The notes: generated by a model not told the origin, from the sequence alone. Shown: positions 1-10,501, numbered from the stretch's first letter. The stretch is DNA of 64,000 nucleotides from Leifsonia sp. EB41 (GCF_041262565.1 NZ_JBGCCJ010000001.1:434001-498000); one strand, 5' to 3'. Program-made: numbers and translations.

Positions 1-1062
1 CACCTTCGAGCCGCGGTCGATGGCGAGGTCCACGGCCGTGAAGATCTCCAGCGAGCCGTAGCTCTTCGACAGGTCGGAGGCCTGCAGCGGCGTCCGGCCG
101 CACGCCGCGGGGGTCGGGAAACGCAGCTTGGCCACCCTGTCCACCTGGCGCACCTCGTCGAGGCCGGCGAGCAGCTTCTCGGCGCGCGCGACCATCTGGT
201 GGGCAGCCGCCGCCTTGGTCGCCTTGGCGCCGAACTTGGCCGCCTGGAGCTGGAGGGCGGACGCCTTCTTCTCGGCGTTGACGCGCTCCTTCTTGCGGCG
301 CTCCTCGTCGGCCGCGCGCTGGCGCTGGTAGTTCTTCCAGCCCATGTTGTAGATGTCGATCATCTGGCGGTTGGCGTCCAGATAGAAGACCCGGTTGACG
401 GTCTCGCCGACCAGCTCCACGTCGTGCGAGATGACGATGAAGCCGCCCGAGTAGTTCTTGAGGAAGTCCCGCAGCCAGACGACGGAGTCGGCGTCGAGGT
501 GGTTCGTCGGCTCGTCCAGGATCATCGTCCGCGCGTCCGAGAACAGGATGCGCGCCAGCTCGATGCGGCGGCGCTGACCACCCGAGAGGGTCTTCAGCGG
601 CTGGTCGAGGATGCGGTCGGGCAGGTTCAGGTTGGAGGCGATGGAGGCCGCCTCGGCCTCGGCGGCGTACCCGCCGTGCATGTGAAAGCTCTCCTCCAGC
701 CGGCCGTACTTCTTCATCGCCGCAGCCGACACCGCGGCGTCGTCGCTGGCCATGTCGTGCGTCGCCTGCTGCATCCCGAGGACGATCGAGCCGAGGCCGC
801 GGGCGTCCAGGATGCGCGTGCGGGCGAGGTCGTCGAGGTTGCCCGAGCGCGGGTCCTGCGGCAGGTAGCCGAGCTCGCCCGAGCGGTCAACCTTGCCGGA
901 GCTCGGCAGGAGGTCGCCTGCGAGCACCTTGGTGAGGGTGGTCTTGCCGGCGCCGTTGCGGCCGACGAGCCCGATCTTGTCGCCGTCGGCCACGCGGAAG
1001 CTGACGTCCTCCATCAGCAGGCGTGCTCCCACGCGGAGTTCGAGATCGTGCACGGCGAGCAC
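1..1062 (-). CDS. ABC-F family ATPase (partial, C-terminus outside window)
   Basis: The first 354 codons are visible; the gene runs off the window's left edge. There is no membrane segment. The first ABC domain has Walker A GLVGRNGAGKT near residues 31-41, signature LSGGQ and Walker B ending in ILDEPTNHLD, followed by a Lys/Arg/Ala-rich linker of the ABC-F type and the start of a second ABC domain. ABC-F proteins act on the ribosome in translation or antibiotic protection rather than in transport; which subtype this is cannot be told. The GTG start at 1062 has AAGGA 8 bases upstream. It lies downstream of the SUF operon on the same strand but beyond a strong hairpin, so it is probably a separate unit. 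Confidence 0.93.
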   Translation of the reverse strand, partial: MLAVHDLELRVGARLLMEDVSFRVADGDKIGLVGRNGAGKTTLTKVLAGDLLPSSGKVDRSGELGYLPQDPRSGNLDDLARTRILDARGLGSIVLGMQQATHDMASDDAAVSAAAMKKYGRLEESFHMHGGYAAEAEAASIASNLNLPDRILDQPLKTLSGGQRRRIELARILFSDARTMILDEPTNHLDADSVVWLRDFLKNYSGGFIVISHDVELVGETVNRVFYLDANRQMIDIYNMGWKNYQRQRAADEERRKKERVNAEKKASALQLQAAKFGAKATKAAAAHQMVARAEKLLAGLDEVRQVDRVAKLRFPTPAACGRTPLQASDLSKSYGSLEIFTAVDLAIDRGSKV

Positions 1063-1092
1063 AGCAGTAGTCCTTACGTTCGGTAAACAGCG

Positions 1093-1154
1093 ATCCGTTC
1101 CGGAGTCGTGCACGCGACACGCCGAGGCGTGGCGTACACAACTCCGGAACGGAT
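1093..1154 (-). terminator. SUF operon terminator hairpin
   Basis: A 14-bp perfect outer stem (ATCCGTTCCGGAGT at 1093-1106 and its complement at 1141-1154) encloses an imperfect inner stem built on CACGCC/GGCGTG. It sits between the sufT stop and the ABC-F start. No U-run follows, which is common for actinobacterial terminators. Confidence 0.6.
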
Positions 1155-1170
1155 GGAAAGGGTGGCGGCG

Positions 1171-1500
1171 CTAGATCGCGAAGCCGAGGGCGCGCATCAT
1201 GTCGCGGCCGTCGTCGGTGATCCGCTCGGGGCCCCACGGCGGCATCCACACCCAGTTGATGCGGAAGGCCTCCACGATGCCGTCGAGGCTCTCGGCGGTC
1301 TGCTCCTCGAGCACGTCGGTCAGCGGGCAGCCGGCGCTCGTGAGCGTCATCGAGATGATGAGGGCGTTGTTCTCGTCATCCCAGGCCAGGTCGTAGATCA
1401 GGCCCAGGTCGACGACGTTGATCCCGAGCTCCGGGTCCATGACGTTCTTGAGCGCCTCTTCGACCTGGTCGAAGAGCGCGGGGCTCAGCGTGGCGGGCAT
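1171..1500 (-). CDS. sufT: SufT-like metal-sulfur cluster assembly factor (MIP18/DUF59)
   Basis: A 109-residue cytosolic protein of the MIP18/DUF59 family: N-terminal VEEALKNVMDPELGINVVDLG, then a SAGCPLTDVLEEQ segment holding the family's conserved cysteine. SufT helps mature Fe-S proteins; it is the last gene of the SUF operon in many actinobacteria. It begins 9 bases after the sufC stop. The start ATG has no Shine-Dalgarno; instead TAGAAT lies exactly 6 bases before it (1512-1507), so a leaderless transcript from an internal promoter is likely. The TAG of that hexamer is the sufC stop codon. Identity of the family is clear; the precise role is inferred from context. Confidence 0.9.
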   Translation of the reverse strand: MPATLSPALFDQVEEALKNVMDPELGINVVDLGLIYDLAWDDENNALIISMTLTSAGCPLTDVLEEQTAESLDGIVEAFRINWVWMPPWGPERITDDGRDMMRALGFAI

Positions 1501-1509
1501 ATCGGGATT

Positions 1510-2305
<796 letters not shown>

Positions 2306-2309
2306 GTGC

Positions 2310-2639
2310 TTACTGAATCTCTTTCGTGACGGTCGGGTCGATGTAGACGTCTCCGTCGATGACCTCGACCTGGAAGACGGGGACCGGCTCGTAGGCCGGG
2401 AGGTTGAGCGGCTTGCCGGTGACGAGCGAGAACTGGGAGCCGTGCGCCCAGCACTCCAGCGTCTCGCCCTCGATGAAGCCTTCGGCGAGGGAGATCTCGC
2501 CGTGCGTGCAGGTGTCGCCGATGGCGTGGATGTCGCCGTTCGAGTCCTTGACGACGGCGATCGGGACGCCGTCGACCACCACGCGGGTGGCCTGGTTCTC
2601 GACCAGCTCGGCCGCCGAGGCGACGCGGGAGCCCGCCAT
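2310..2639 (-). CDS. Rieske-type [2Fe-2S] ferredoxin of the SUF operon
   Basis: 109 residues forming one Rieske domain: the ligands are CTH (Cys and His) and, 16 residues later, CWAH (Cys and His), giving the C-x-H...C-x2-H pattern. The family includes small ferredoxin subunits of non-heme iron oxygenases, but a copy between sufD and sufC is usual in actinobacteria and probably serves cluster assembly or electron supply there. The ATG shares one base with the sufD stop (TGATG), so the two are translationally coupled, and sufC follows 4 bases after its stop. Confidence 0.92.
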   Translation of the reverse strand: MAGSRVASAAELVENQATRVVVDGVPIAVVKDSNGDIHAIGDTCTHGEISLAEGFIEGETLECWAHGSQFSLVTGKPLNLPAYEPVPVFQVEVIDGDVYIDPTVTKEIQ

Positions 2640-3829
2640 CAGCTCGCCGCCGGGATGGTCACCGTGAGCTCGGCCTCGATGGCCGTCTGCAGGTGCTCCT
2701 GCAGCGCGGGCGAGCCGATCTGCTGGACGATCTCGAACAGGAAGCCGCGCACGACCAGGCGGCGCGCCTCCTCCTCGGTGATGCCGCGCGACTGCAGGTA
2801 GAAGAGCTGCTCGTCGTCGAAGCGTCCCGTGGCGCTGGCGTGGCCGGCGCCGACGATGTCGCCGGTCTCGATCTCCAGGTTCGGCACCGAGTCGGCGCGG
2901 GCGCCGTCGGTGAGCACGAGGTTGCGGTTCTGCTCGTAGGTGTCGGTGCCGACGGCCTTCGGGCCGATCAGCACATCGCCGATCCACACGGTGCGCGCGC
3001 CCTCGCCCTGCAGCGCGCCCTTGTAGGTCACGCGGCTGCGGGTCTCCGGGCCGTCGTGGTGCACGAAGACCTGCTGTTCGAGGTGCTGGGAGGCGTCGGC
3101 GAAGTAGGCGCCGAGCAGGGTCGCCTCCGACCGCGCGCCGACGAGGTGCGCCGACGGGTTGAGCCGGACGACGCCGCCGCCGAGCGTGACGGCGACGTGC
3201 TTGAGGCGCGCGCCCTCGGCCTGCTCGGCGAAGTGCGCGGCCACGTGCAATGCGTCGTCGTCCCACTCCTGCACCGAGACGACCGTGAGGTTCGCGTCGG
3301 CGCCGAGCAGGAACTCGACGTTCTCGGCCAGATGCGCGGCCCCGCTGTTCTGCAGGATGAGCGTGGCGTGGGCGCCGGGGGCGACCTCCACCACGGTGTG
3401 CGCGGCGCGGGCGGCACCGCCGAGGGCGGCGCGCGTGAGCGTGGCCTCCTTGACGTCGTCGCCCGAGATCGACACGAGCAGCGCCTGCTCGAAGTTCGTC
3501 CAGGCGTTCGCCGAGGCGCGGTCCTCCGGGATGCCGGCGGCGCCGACCCGGGCGTCGTCGCGGGCGATCCACTCGGCCGTCACGCCGGGAGCCGGAGTGA
3601 GGTCGAACACGTAGGGCGAGCCGTCCAGCTCGCCGGAGAGGAGCTCGGCCAGGCGGGCGACCGGGGTGTGCTTCCACATGACCTCGCGGCCGGTGACCTC
3701 CGGGAAGTCGGCGACCTCGGTGGAGGTGAACCGCTCGGAGCGGGTCTGGACCGGCACGGGCGCGCGCAGATGCCGCGGCGCCGGCGCTGGGGTGTCCTGG
3801 GTCTGCGTCGGGGTACTGGGGGTCGTCAT
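2639..3829 (-). CDS. sufD: Fe-S cluster assembly scaffold SufD
   Basis: 396 residues, a normal length for SufD. The C-terminal SufBD beta-helix is evident: TDTYEQNRNLVLTDGARADS, then VPNLEIETGDIVGAGHASATG and FYLQSRGI near residues 290-360. The N-terminal extension is rich in Pro and Thr (TTPSTPTQTQDTPAP). SufD pairs with SufB in the SufBC2D complex that builds Fe-S clusters in the cytosol. Its ATG is one base after the sufB stop and its own stop overlaps the Rieske start, so it is in the middle of a coupled operon. Confidence 0.96.
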   Translation of the reverse strand: MTTPSTPTQTQDTPAPAPRHLRAPVPVQTRSERFTSTEVADFPEVTGREVMWKHTPVARLAELLSGELDGSPYVFDLTPAPGVTAEWIARDDARVGAAGIPEDRASANAWTNFEQALLVSISGDDVKEATLTRAALGGAARAAHTVVEVAPGAHATLILQNSGAAHLAENVEFLLGADANLTVVSVQEWDDDALHVAAHFAEQAEGARLKHVAVTLGGGVVRLNPSAHLVGARSEATLLGAYFADASQHLEQQVFVHHDGPETRSRVTYKGALQGEGARTVWIGDVLIGPKAVGTDTYEQNRNLVLTDGARADSVPNLEIETGDIVGAGHASATGRFDDEQLFYLQSRGITEEEARRLVVRGFLFEIVQQIGSPALQEHLQTAIEAELTVTIPAAS

Positions 3830-3830
3830 A

Positions 3831-5249
3831 TCAGCCGACAGAGCCTTCCATGCCCATCTCGATGAGCTTGTTGAGTTCGAGTGCGTATTCCATCGGGAGC
3901 TCGCGAGCGATCGGCTCGATGAAGCCGCGGACGATCATCGCCATGGCCTCGTCCTCCGGGAGCCCCCGGGACATCAGGTAGAAGAGCTGCTCCTCGCTCA
4001 CGCGCGAGACCGTGGCCTCGTGGCCGAGCTGCACGTCGTCGACGCGGATGTCGATCGACGGGTAGGTGTCGGAGCGCGAGATCGTGTCGACCAGCAGGGC
4101 GTCGCAGCGCACGGTGTTGGCCGCGTGGTGCGCGTTCGCGTCCACCCGCACCTCGCCGCGGTAGCCGGCGCGGCCTCCGCCGCGTGCGATCGACTTGGAG
4201 ACGATCGAGGACTGCGTGTACGGCGCCATGTGGATCATCTTCGCGCCGGCGTCCTGGTGCTGGCCCGGGCCGGCGAAGGCCACGGACAGCGTCTCGCCCT
4301 TGGCGTGCTCGCCCATCAGGTAGATCGACGGGTACTTCATCGTCACCTTGGAGCCGATGTTGCCGTCGATCCACTCCATCGTCGCGCCCTCGGCGGCCGT
4401 GGCGCGCTTGGTGACGAGGTTGTAGACGTTGTTCGACCAGTTCTGGATCGTCGTGTAACGAACGCGGGCGTTCTTCTTGACGATGATCTCGACCACCGCG
4501 GAGTGCAGCGAGTCGGACTTGTAGATCGGGGCGGTGCAGCCCTCGATGTAGTGCACGTAGCTGTCCTCGTCGGCGATGATCAGCGTGCGCTCGAACTGGC
4601 CCATGTTCTCGGTGTTGATCCGGAAGTAGGCCTGCAGCGGGATCTCGACGTGGACGCCCTTGGGCACGTACACGAAGGAGCCGCCGGACCAGACGGCCGT
4701 GTTGAGCGCGGCGAACTTGTTGTCGCCGGCCGGGATGACGGTGCCGAAGTACTCCTGGAAGATCTCCGGGTGCTCGCGAAGCGCCGTGTCGGTGTCGAGG
4801 AAGATGACGCCCTGCTGCTCCAGGTCCTCGCGGATCTGGTGGTAGACGACCTCGGACTCGTACTGCGCGGCGACGCCGGCGACGAGCCGCTGGCGCTCGG
4901 CCTCGGGGATGCCGAGCTTCTCGTAGGTGTTGCGGATGTCCTCCGGCAGGTCCTCCCAGCTCTGGGCCTGCTTCTCGGTGGAGCGGACGAAGTACTTGAT
5001 GTTGTCGAAGTCGATCTCGGAGAGATCGGCGCCCCAGGTGGGCATCGGCTTGCGCTCGAAGAGCTGGAGGGCCTTGAGGCGGCGCTGCAGCATCCACTCC
5101 GGCTCGTTCTTGAGAGCGGAGATGTCCTTGACCACCTCCGGCCCGAGCCCGCGACGTGCGGAGGATCCCGCCGCGTCGGAGTCCGCCCAGCCGAACTCGT
5201 ACTGCCCGAGGCTCGCGAGTTCCGGACGGTCGATCAGGATGTCTGACAT
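3831..5249 (-). CDS. sufB: Fe-S cluster assembly scaffold SufB
   Basis: 472 residues, typical of SufB. Recognisable stretches include [20 protein letters not shown]-like sequence in the middle, [10 protein letters not shown] with the conserved cysteine, and [20 protein letters not shown] near the C-terminus. SufB is the main scaffold subunit on which the cluster is assembled. It is the first gene of the operon. A 310-bp divergent region separates it from ctaA; there is no sufR repressor gene next to it, which is unusual because actinobacterial suf operons often start with sufR. An AGAGG element precedes the ATG. Confidence 0.97.
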   Translation of the reverse strand: MSDILIDRPELASLGQYEFGWADSDAAGSSARRGLGPEVVKDISALKNEPEWMLQRRLKALQLFERKPMPTWGADLSEIDFDNIKYFVRSTEKQAQSWEDLPEDIRNTYEKLGIPEAERQRLVAGVAAQYESEVVYHQIREDLEQQGVIFLDTDTALREHPEIFQEYFGTVIPAGDNKFAALNTAVWSGGSFVYVPKGVHVEIPLQAYFRINTENMGQFERTLIIADEDSYVHYIEGCTAPIYKSDSLHSAVVEIIVKKNARVRYTTIQNWSNNVYNLVTKRATAAEGATMEWIDGNIGSKVTMKYPSIYLMGEHAKGETLSVAFAGPGQHQDAGAKMIHMAPYTQSSIVSKSIARGGGRAGYRGEVRVDANAHHAANTVRCDALLVDTISRSDTYPSIDIRVDDVQLGHEATVSRVSEEQLFYLMSRGLPEDEAMAMIVRGFIEPIARELPMEYALELNKLIEMGMEGSVG

Positions 5250-5559
5250 ATCTACCTCTGCTTCTTTCCACTCTCAACCGGATATCAGTCCGGCTCATTC
5301 CCCTCGCGGCGCGCGTCTGCCATGCGCCGGGAGCGTCCTGATTGTGCGGGTGGCTGTGCTGCGACCAGCGCAGCACGTACCTAGACTGATCGAGGACTGG
5401 GGCGGCAGTGCCCCGGCCGCAGGCGAGGAAACGCTTGCGGGCACGCGCACTTTCACCGCGTTTCTCGAACCCACCAATTCTACAGGTGCGAAGCGGTAAT
5501 AGTAGAGGCGCGCCTGCACGTTGGCCGAGTATCGATCAGATCTGAGGAACCCAGGAACT
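5250..5559. other. Divergent intergenic region between sufB and ctaA (no gene)
   Basis: 310 bp without a convincing coding region. It holds an inverted repeat (5278-5293) close to sufB, a hairpin GTGCTGCG-ACCAG-CGCAGCAC at 5356-5376, and on the minus strand a TAGAAT hexamer (5482-5477) that could be a -10 for the suf operon. These would put a leader of over 200 bases on the suf mRNA if the TAGAAT is used. I could not identify a riboswitch. Confidence 0.5.
5278..5293. promoter_or_regulatory. Inverted repeat upstream of sufB, possible operator
   Basis: CCGGATATCAGTCCGG: 5-bp arms CCGGA/TCCGG around a 6-bp centre, 28 bases before the sufB start. Its position would suit a regulator of the suf operon, but the motif matches no operator I know and the repeat is short. 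Confidence 0.3.
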
Positions 5560-6501
5560 ATGAAGCGCATCATCGCGTGGCTGCCCGACCGTGTCGATCG
5601 ACGCACCCGGGTCGTCGCCTGGCTGTACCTCGCGGCTCAGGTCATGCTGGTCACCACCGGCGGCGCGGTGCGGCTCACCGGGAGCGGGCTCGGCTGCCCG
5701 ACCTGGCCGAAGTGCACGGCGGACTCGATCGTGAACACGCCGGAGATGGGCATCCACGGGGTCATCGAGTTCGGCAACCGGATGCTCGGCGGCGTTCTCG
5801 CGATCCTCGCGATCCTCGCGTTCCTGATGGTGGTCAAGCTCCTCCGCTCGCGGCGGGACCTGTTCTGGCTCGCCTTCGCGGCGGGCCTCGGCGTGCCGTT
5901 CCAGGCCGTCCTGGGCGGGATCACGGTCCTCATCAAGCTGACCTGGTGGGTGGTCGGCCTGCACTTCATCACCTCCATCGTGCTCGTCGCGCTGACGACG
6001 GTGTTCCTCGTCCGGGTGTACGCCGTGCCCGGCCCGCGCGTCCGGGCCGTCCCCGGCTGGTACGCGGTCACGGCCTACATCACGAGCGTGGTCGTGGGAA
6101 TCACGATCGTGCTCGGGATCGTCACGACCGGCACCGGCCCGCACGCGGGCGACCCGAACACCCCGCGCACGGGCCTGAACCCGGAGATCATCGAGCACGT
6201 CCACTCCATCCCGGCGTACGCGACCTTCGCCCTGACGCTGGTCCTGGTGATCGGCGCGTGGCGGATCACCGCGACGCCGGTGCACCGCCTGACGCTCCTC
6301 CTGCTCGGGGTGGAGCTCGTGCAGATCGCCGTCGGAGTCATCCAGTCCAACACCGGCCTGCCCGGGATCCTCGTCGGCATCCACATGACCCTGGCCGCAA
6401 CGCTCGCCGCGGTGATGACGGCCGTGGTCATGTCGCTCACGGCCGCCCGGCAGCCCCAGCCGGTCGAGACCGGCTCAGCGGCGGACGTCGTCGCGGCGTA
6501 G
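5560..6501 (+). CDS. ctaA: Heme A synthase (COX15/CtaA)
   Basis: 313 residues from ATG 5560, chosen because AGGA lies 5 bases upstream and MKRIIAWLPDRVDR begins the family-like part; an in-frame start at 5521 would add 13 unlike residues. An integral membrane protein with about eight hydrophobic helices. Family marks: GGAVRLTGSGLGCPTWPKC with two cysteines, HGVIEFGNR, GLHFITS, HVHSIPAYA and GIHMTLAA, which carry the heme-ligand histidines. It oxidises heme O to heme A for the aa3 cytochrome oxidase and so works with ctaB nearby. Its 3' end overlaps the convergent GNAT gene by 27 bases. Confidence 0.95.
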   Translation: MKRIIAWLPDRVDRRTRVVAWLYLAAQVMLVTTGGAVRLTGSGLGCPTWPKCTADSIVNTPEMGIHGVIEFGNRMLGGVLAILAILAFLMVVKLLRSRRDLFWLAFAAGLGVPFQAVLGGITVLIKLTWWVVGLHFITSIVLVALTTVFLVRVYAVPGPRVRAVPGWYAVTAYITSVVVGITIVLGIVTTGTGPHAGDPNTPRTGLNPEIIEHVHSIPAYATFALTLVLVIGAWRITATPVHRLTLLLLGVELVQIAVGVIQSNTGLPGILVGIHMTLAATLAAVMTAVVMSLTAARQPQPVETGSAADVVAA

Positions 6502-7017
6502 CACGCCGGTCAGCGCCTCGCGCCCCTCGCCGCGGAAGTCCACGGTGTGCGGCTGCGACTCCGCGAAGTCGAAGCCGACCGCGTCGGCGAGCCTCCTGCT
6601 GGCCTCGTTGCCCGGCAGGTACTCCCAGCGCAGCCGGTCGAGGCCGAAGCCCTCCGGCGACAGCGCGTAGTCGCAGACGGCCGTCAGCGCCTCGGTCATC
6701 ACTCCCCTGCGCCGCGCGGACGGGGTGAGCCAGCAGCCGAGGGAGGCCGATCCGGCCGCCTCGTCCCTGCGCACCTCCACGGCGCCGGCGAGCGGGGCGG
6801 TGTCGCCCTCCCGGATCGCCCACACGGTGAACCGGCCGCTGGCCAGCCCGTGCGGGCAGTACGAGCGCACGAAGAACTCGGCGCTCTCGATCGTGTACGG
6901 CTCCGGCAGCGGCACCCAGCGCAGCAGCTCCGCGTCGCTGCACGCCTCCAGGACGGCAGGGATGTCACTCTCCCGCGGCGCGTCGAGCACGAGCCGCGCC
7001 GTCCTCAGCGCCTGCAC
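6475..7017 (-). CDS. GNAT family N-acetyltransferase (RimJ/RimL-like)
   Basis: 180 residues from GTG 7017. The N-terminal LRTARLVLDAPRESDIPAVLE and the acetyl-CoA loop LTPSARRRGVMTEALTAV are typical of RimJ/RimL-type acetyltransferases; GNEASRRLADAVGF is the usual C-terminal stretch. The acceptor cannot be predicted. No Shine-Dalgarno is present; TAGCGT at 7030-7025 ends 7 bases before the GTG, so a leaderless mRNA is likely. An upstream start at 7077 is possible but would read through the palindrome cluster. Convergent with ctaA, overlapping its end. Confidence 0.85.
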   Translation of the reverse strand: MQALRTARLVLDAPRESDIPAVLEACSDAELLRWVPLPEPYTIESAEFFVRSYCPHGLASGRFTVWAIREGDTAPLAGAVEVRRDEAAGSASLGCWLTPSARRRGVMTEALTAVCDYALSPEGFGLDRLRWEYLPGNEASRRLADAVGFDFAESQPHTVDFRGEGREALTGVLRRDDVRR

Positions 7018-7042
7018 GCGTAGAACGCTAGCAGCGCCCCGC

Positions 7043-7123
7043 ACATTCGTCACGAATGTCGCGAATACCGCGCGCATTCACGACATTCGGCACGAATCGC
7101 CACACGCAGATTCGTCACGAATC
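7043..7123. repeat. Cluster of three palindromes ATTCGTCACGAAT (locus 1)
   Basis: Three related palindromes centred at 7051, 7091 and 7116, just after the ctaB stop. The first, ACATTCGTCACGAATGT, is a perfect 17-bp palindrome; the second is ATTCGGCACGAAT; the third GATTCGTCACGAATC. The first two and their 40-bp spacing recur at 43565-43617. It may act as the ctaB terminator, or be a protein binding site or dispersed repeat. Confidence 0.75.
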
Positions 7124-7128
7124 GGCGG

Positions 7129-8052
7129 TCAGAACCAGAGCAGCGGGTCGATCGCGACGGCGAGGAAGATCAGCGTCAGGTAGGCGATGGAGCCGTGGAA
7201 CACGCGCATCGGCGAAACGTGCTCGTGGCGGATCGCGAGGTTGTAGAGCCGGTGCGACTCGTAGAGGAACCAGCCGCCCGCGCCCAGCGCGACGACGGTG
7301 TAAATCAGCCCCATGTGCGCGACCGGGATCAGCAGCAGCGAGCAGGCGACCATCGCCCACGCGTAAAGGATGACCTGGAGGCCCACGACCGTGCGTCCCC
7401 GGACGACGGCGAGCATCGGCACGCCGGCCTCCTTGTAGTCCTCGCGGTACTTCATCGACAGCGGCCAGTAGTGCGGCGGCGTCCAGAGGAAGATGATGCC
7501 GAACAGGATGACCGGGGGCCAGGCGAGCGAGCCGGTGACCGCCGCCCAGCCGATGAGCACGGGCATGCAGCCGGCGACGCCGCCCCAGACGATGTTCTGC
7601 GCGGTGCGGCGCTTGAGGATGAGCGTGTAGAAGACGACGTAGAGCAGGATGGCGCCGACCGACAGCGCGGCAGCCAGCCAGTTCGTGAAGAAGCCGAGCA
7701 CCAGAACGGACGCGATGCCGAGCGCCCAGGCGAAGACGAGGGCCTCCCGGTCGCTCAACTCGCCGGTGACCAGCGGGCGGCGCTTGGTGCGGCGCATCAC
7801 GCGGTCGATGTCGCGGTCGATATAGCAGTTGAACGCGCCGGCCGAGCCTGCCGACATGTAGCCGCCGACCACGGTGGCCAGCACGAGCCACAGGTTCGGG
7901 ATGCCGTGCGCGGCGAGGATCATCGTGGGGACGGTCGTGACCAGCAGCAGCTCGACGACGCGCGGCTTGGTGAGGGCGAGGTACGCCTTGGCCTTGCGTG
8001 CGACACCGATGCGGGCCGCCGGTTCGACACGGCTCTCTACAGCGACGTCCAT
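7129..8052 (-). CDS. ctaB: Protoheme IX farnesyltransferase (heme O synthase)
   Basis: 307 residues from ATG 8052 (GAGGAG just upstream); a longer reading from 8100 adds an unlike N-terminus. UbiA-family membrane enzyme with about nine helices. The prenyl-diphosphate binding motif [20 protein letters not shown] (N-x3-D-x3-D) is near residues 80-100, and a second Asp-containing segment [13 protein letters not shown] is near 210. It adds a farnesyl group to heme B, giving heme O, the substrate of CtaA. Divergent from tkt; a TAGACT hexamer at 8147-8142 could be its -10. Confidence 0.96.
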   Translation of the reverse strand: MDVAVESRVEPAARIGVARKAKAYLALTKPRVVELLLVTTVPTMILAAHGIPNLWLVLATVVGGYMSAGSAGAFNCYIDRDIDRVMRRTKRRPLVTGELSDREALVFAWALGIASVLVLGFFTNWLAAALSVGAILLYVVFYTLILKRRTAQNIVWGGVAGCMPVLIGWAAVTGSLAWPPVILFGIIFLWTPPHYWPLSMKYREDYKEAGVPMLAVVRGRTVVGLQVILYAWAMVACSLLLIPVAHMGLIYTVVALGAGGWFLYESHRLYNLAIRHEHVSPMRVFHGSIAYLTLIFLAVAIDPLLWF

Positions 8053-8241
8053 TGCTCCTCGTACTACTGGGATCGTGCGGCCGCCGGACGCCGGTCTCAC
8101 GAGGTGTCCCGGCGACTGTGCGGATTGTTACAGACCGCGACCAGTCTACGACACCGGTGCAGTTCCGCAGTCTTCCGCGCCAGGCCGCCGCGTGGTAGCG
8201 CACGGACCTGCGGGAACACCCCGGGTTTCGTGCGTGTTACC

Positions 8242-8247
8242 TATACT
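8242..8247 (+). promoter_or_regulatory. -10 hexamer TATACT, candidate tkt operon promoter
   Basis: TATACT is close to the actinobacterial housekeeping -10. It would start transcription near 8254, giving a leader of about 150 bases that includes the short reading frame at 8301-8390. No good -35 is visible 17 bases upstream. Confidence 0.45.
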
Positions 8248-8300
8248 TGGAGATGCTCGCCAGCCGGGACCCCTTTCCCTCGAAGCCTGTTTGTAGGACT

Positions 8301-8390
8301 GTGACGGAAGACGTGACCGGCGCCGATGACGTCCACGGCGCGCACTACCTCAACCGGTGCGGGTTTCACGACGACCCTCACCACCTCTAG
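8301..8390 (+). CDS. Possible 29-residue leader peptide before tkt
   Basis: GTG...TAG frame of 29 codons; most third positions are G or C, as in real genes here. The C-terminal half contains His and Cys (HYLNRCGFHDDPHHL). Its stop TAG overlaps the AGGAAGGG that serves tkt and ends 17 bases before the tkt GTG, an arrangement that would couple translation. Only a weak AGGA precedes its own start. It may be a chance frame. Confidence 0.3.
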   Translation: MTEDVTGADDVHGAHYLNRCGFHDDPHHL

Positions 8391-8407
8391 GAAGGGTCAG
8401 TTTTCAC

Positions 8408-10501
8408 GTGGCAGCTCTGCAGTGGGATCCCATTGACAACAAGGCAGTCGACACGGTCCGCGTCCTCGCGGCCGACGCGGTGGAGAAGGTGGGCAACGGG
8501 CATCCCGGCACCGCGATGAGCCTCGCCCCGGCCGCGTACCTGCTGTTCCAGAAGGTCATGCGCCGCGATCCGCACGACGAGCACTGGCTCGGCCGCGACC
8601 GCTTCATCCTGTCTGCGGGCCACAGCTCGCTCACCCAATACATCCAGCTCTACCTCGGCGGCTACGGCCTCGAGCTCGACGACCTCAAGGCGCTCCGCAC
8701 CTGGGGCTCGCTCACGCCCGGCCACCCCGAGTACCGCCACACCAAGGGCGTCGAGATCACCACGGGCCCGCTCGGCCAGGGCATCTCCTCCTCGGTGGGC
8801 TTCGCCTACGCGCAGCGCTTCGAGCGCGGCCTGTTCGACCCGGAGGCCGAGCAGGGCACCAGCCCGTTCGACCACTTCGTCTACGTGATCGCGAGCGACG
8901 GCGACCTGGAGGAGGGCATCAGCTCGGAGGCGTCGAGCCTCGCCGGCCACCAGCAGCTCGGCAACCTGATCGCCATCTACGACGCCAACCAGATCTCGAT
9001 CGAGGACGACACGAACATCGCCTTCACCGAGGACGTCAAGGCGCGCTACGAGGCCTACCACTGGCACGTCCAGGTGGTCGACTGGAAGAAGACCGGCGTC
9101 TACGAGGAGGACGTGCAGGAGCTGCACCAGGCCATCGTGAACGCGCAGCAGGTCACCGACAAGCCCTCCCTGATCGTCCTCAAGACGATCATCGGCTGGC
9201 CGGCCCCGAAGAAGCAGAACACCGGCAAGATCCACGGCTCCGCCCTGGGCGCCGACGAGCTCCGCGCGGTCAAGGAGGTGCTCGGCTTCGACCCCGACCA
9301 GACCTTCGAGGTCGCCGAGGACGTCATCGAGCACACCCGCAAGGCCGTCGAGCGCGGCGCCGAGGAGCACGCCGAGTGGCAGAAGGGCTTCGACGCCTGG
9401 GCCGCCGCCAACCCGGAGCGCAAGGAGCTCCTGGACCGCCTGCTCTCCGGCGACGTTCCCGCGGGCTTCGAGGAGGCCCTCCCGGTCTTCGAGGCCGGCA
9501 AGGACGTCTCGACCCGCGCCGCGAGCGGCAAGGTCATCAACGCCATCGCCGGTGTCATGCCCGAGCTGTGGGGCGGCTCGGCCGACCTCGCCGAGTCGAA
9601 CAACACCACCATCGAGGGCGCCGCGTCGTTCGTGCCCACCGTGCACTCGACGCACGAGTGGACGGGCAACCCGTACGGCCGCGTGCTGCACTTCGGCATC
9701 CGCGAGCACGCGATGGCCGCGATCCTCAACGGCATCGTGCTGCACGGCCCGACCCGGCCGTTCGGCGGCACGTTCCTGATCTTCAGCGACTACCAGCGCC
9801 CGGCGATCCGCCTGGCCGCGCTCATGCAGGTGCCGTCGATCTTCGTCTGGACGCACGACTCCGTCGCCCTCGGCGAGGACGGCCCGACGCACCAGCCGAT
9901 CGAGCAGCTCTCCACCCTCCGCGCCATCCCGCACCTCGACGTCGTCCGCCCGGGCGACGCCAACGAGGTCGCCCACGCGTGGAAGACCATCCTGGAGCGC
10001 CGCGGCGGCCCGGCCGGCATCGCGCTGACCCGCCAGAACATCCCGGTGTTCGAGCGCGGAGACGGCGAAGCCACCGGCGACACGCTCGCCTCGGCGGCCA
10101 ACGTCGCCAAGGGCGCGTACATCCTGGCCGAGGCCCCGGGCGGCACCCCTGACGTGCTGTTCATCGCCACGGGCTCCGAGGTCCAGATCGCGCTGGAGGC
10201 CCGCGAGGTCCTCCGCGGCGAGGGCATCAACGCCCGCGTCGTGTCGGCCCCCTGCCTCGAGTGGTTCCACGAGCAGGACGCCGCCTACCAGGAGAAGGTC
10301 CTCCCGACCGCCCTCAAGGCCCGCGTCTCGATCGAGGCCGGCCTGGCGCTCGCCTGGGACAAGATCGTCGGCGACCACGGCCGCAGCGTCTCGATCGAGC
10401 ACTTCGGGGCGTCGGCCGATTACAAGACGCTGTTCCGCGAGTTCGGGATGACCACCGAGCACGCCGTCTCCGCAGCCAAGGAATCGCTCGCGTCGCTCTG
10501 A
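8408..10501 (+). CDS. tkt: Transketolase
   Basis: 697 residues from GTG 8408, where homology begins ([20 protein letters not shown]); AGGAAGGG lies 11 bases upstream. Thiamine-diphosphate enzyme of the non-oxidative pentose phosphate pathway, cytosolic. Marks: [13 protein letters not shown] near residue 30, the ThDP motif [20 protein letters not shown] near 160, [14 protein letters not shown] near 430 (catalytic Glu) and the pyrimidine-domain [19 protein letters not shown]. First gene of the tkt-tal-pgi-zwf-opcA-pgl operon. Confidence 0.97.
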   Translation: MAALQWDPIDNKAVDTVRVLAADAVEKVGNGHPGTAMSLAPAAYLLFQKVMRRDPHDEHWLGRDRFILSAGHSSLTQYIQLYLGGYGLELDDLKALRTWGSLTPGHPEYRHTKGVEITTGPLGQGISSSVGFAYAQRFERGLFDPEAEQGTSPFDHFVYVIASDGDLEEGISSEASSLAGHQQLGNLIAIYDANQISIEDDTNIAFTEDVKARYEAYHWHVQVVDWKKTGVYEEDVQELHQAIVNAQQVTDKPSLIVLKTIIGWPAPKKQNTGKIHGSALGADELRAVKEVLGFDPDQTFEVAEDVIEHTRKAVERGAEEHAEWQKGFDAWAAANPERKELLDRLLSGDVPAGFEEALPVFEAGKDVSTRAASGKVINAIAGVMPELWGGSADLAESNNTTIEGAASFVPTVHSTHEWTGNPYGRVLHFGIREHAMAAILNGIVLHGPTRPFGGTFLIFSDYQRPAIRLAALMQVPSIFVWTHDSVALGEDGPTHQPIEQLSTLRAIPHLDVVRPGDANEVAHAWKTILERRGGPAGIALTRQNIPVFERGDGEATGDTLASAANVAKGAYILAEAPGGTPDVLFIATGSEVQIALEAREVLRGEGINARVVSAPCLEWFHEQDAAYQEKVLPTALKARVSIEAGLALAWDKIVGDHGRSVSIEHFGASADYKTLFREFGMTTEHAVSAAKESLASL

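Larger units (their letters stand above)
8053..8407. other. Divergent intergenic region between ctaB and tkt
   Basis: 355 bp. It carries a TAGACT hexamer on the minus strand (8147-8142), a TATACT hexamer on the plus strand (8242-8247) and a 29-codon reading frame (8301-8390) immediately before tkt. No known RNA element was recognised. Confidence 0.5.

Noticed and set aside
5356-5376. Hairpin in the suf leader as a riboswitch or Fe-sensing RNA
   Set aside because: Only one simple stem is seen; no conserved riboswitch core could be recognised, so it is only mentioned as structure.
8213-8239. GGAAC ... GTT pair as an ECF/SigR-type promoter before tkt
   Set aside because: Spacing of 19 bases and lack of a second conserved base make it no better than chance; the TATACT is the stronger candidate.
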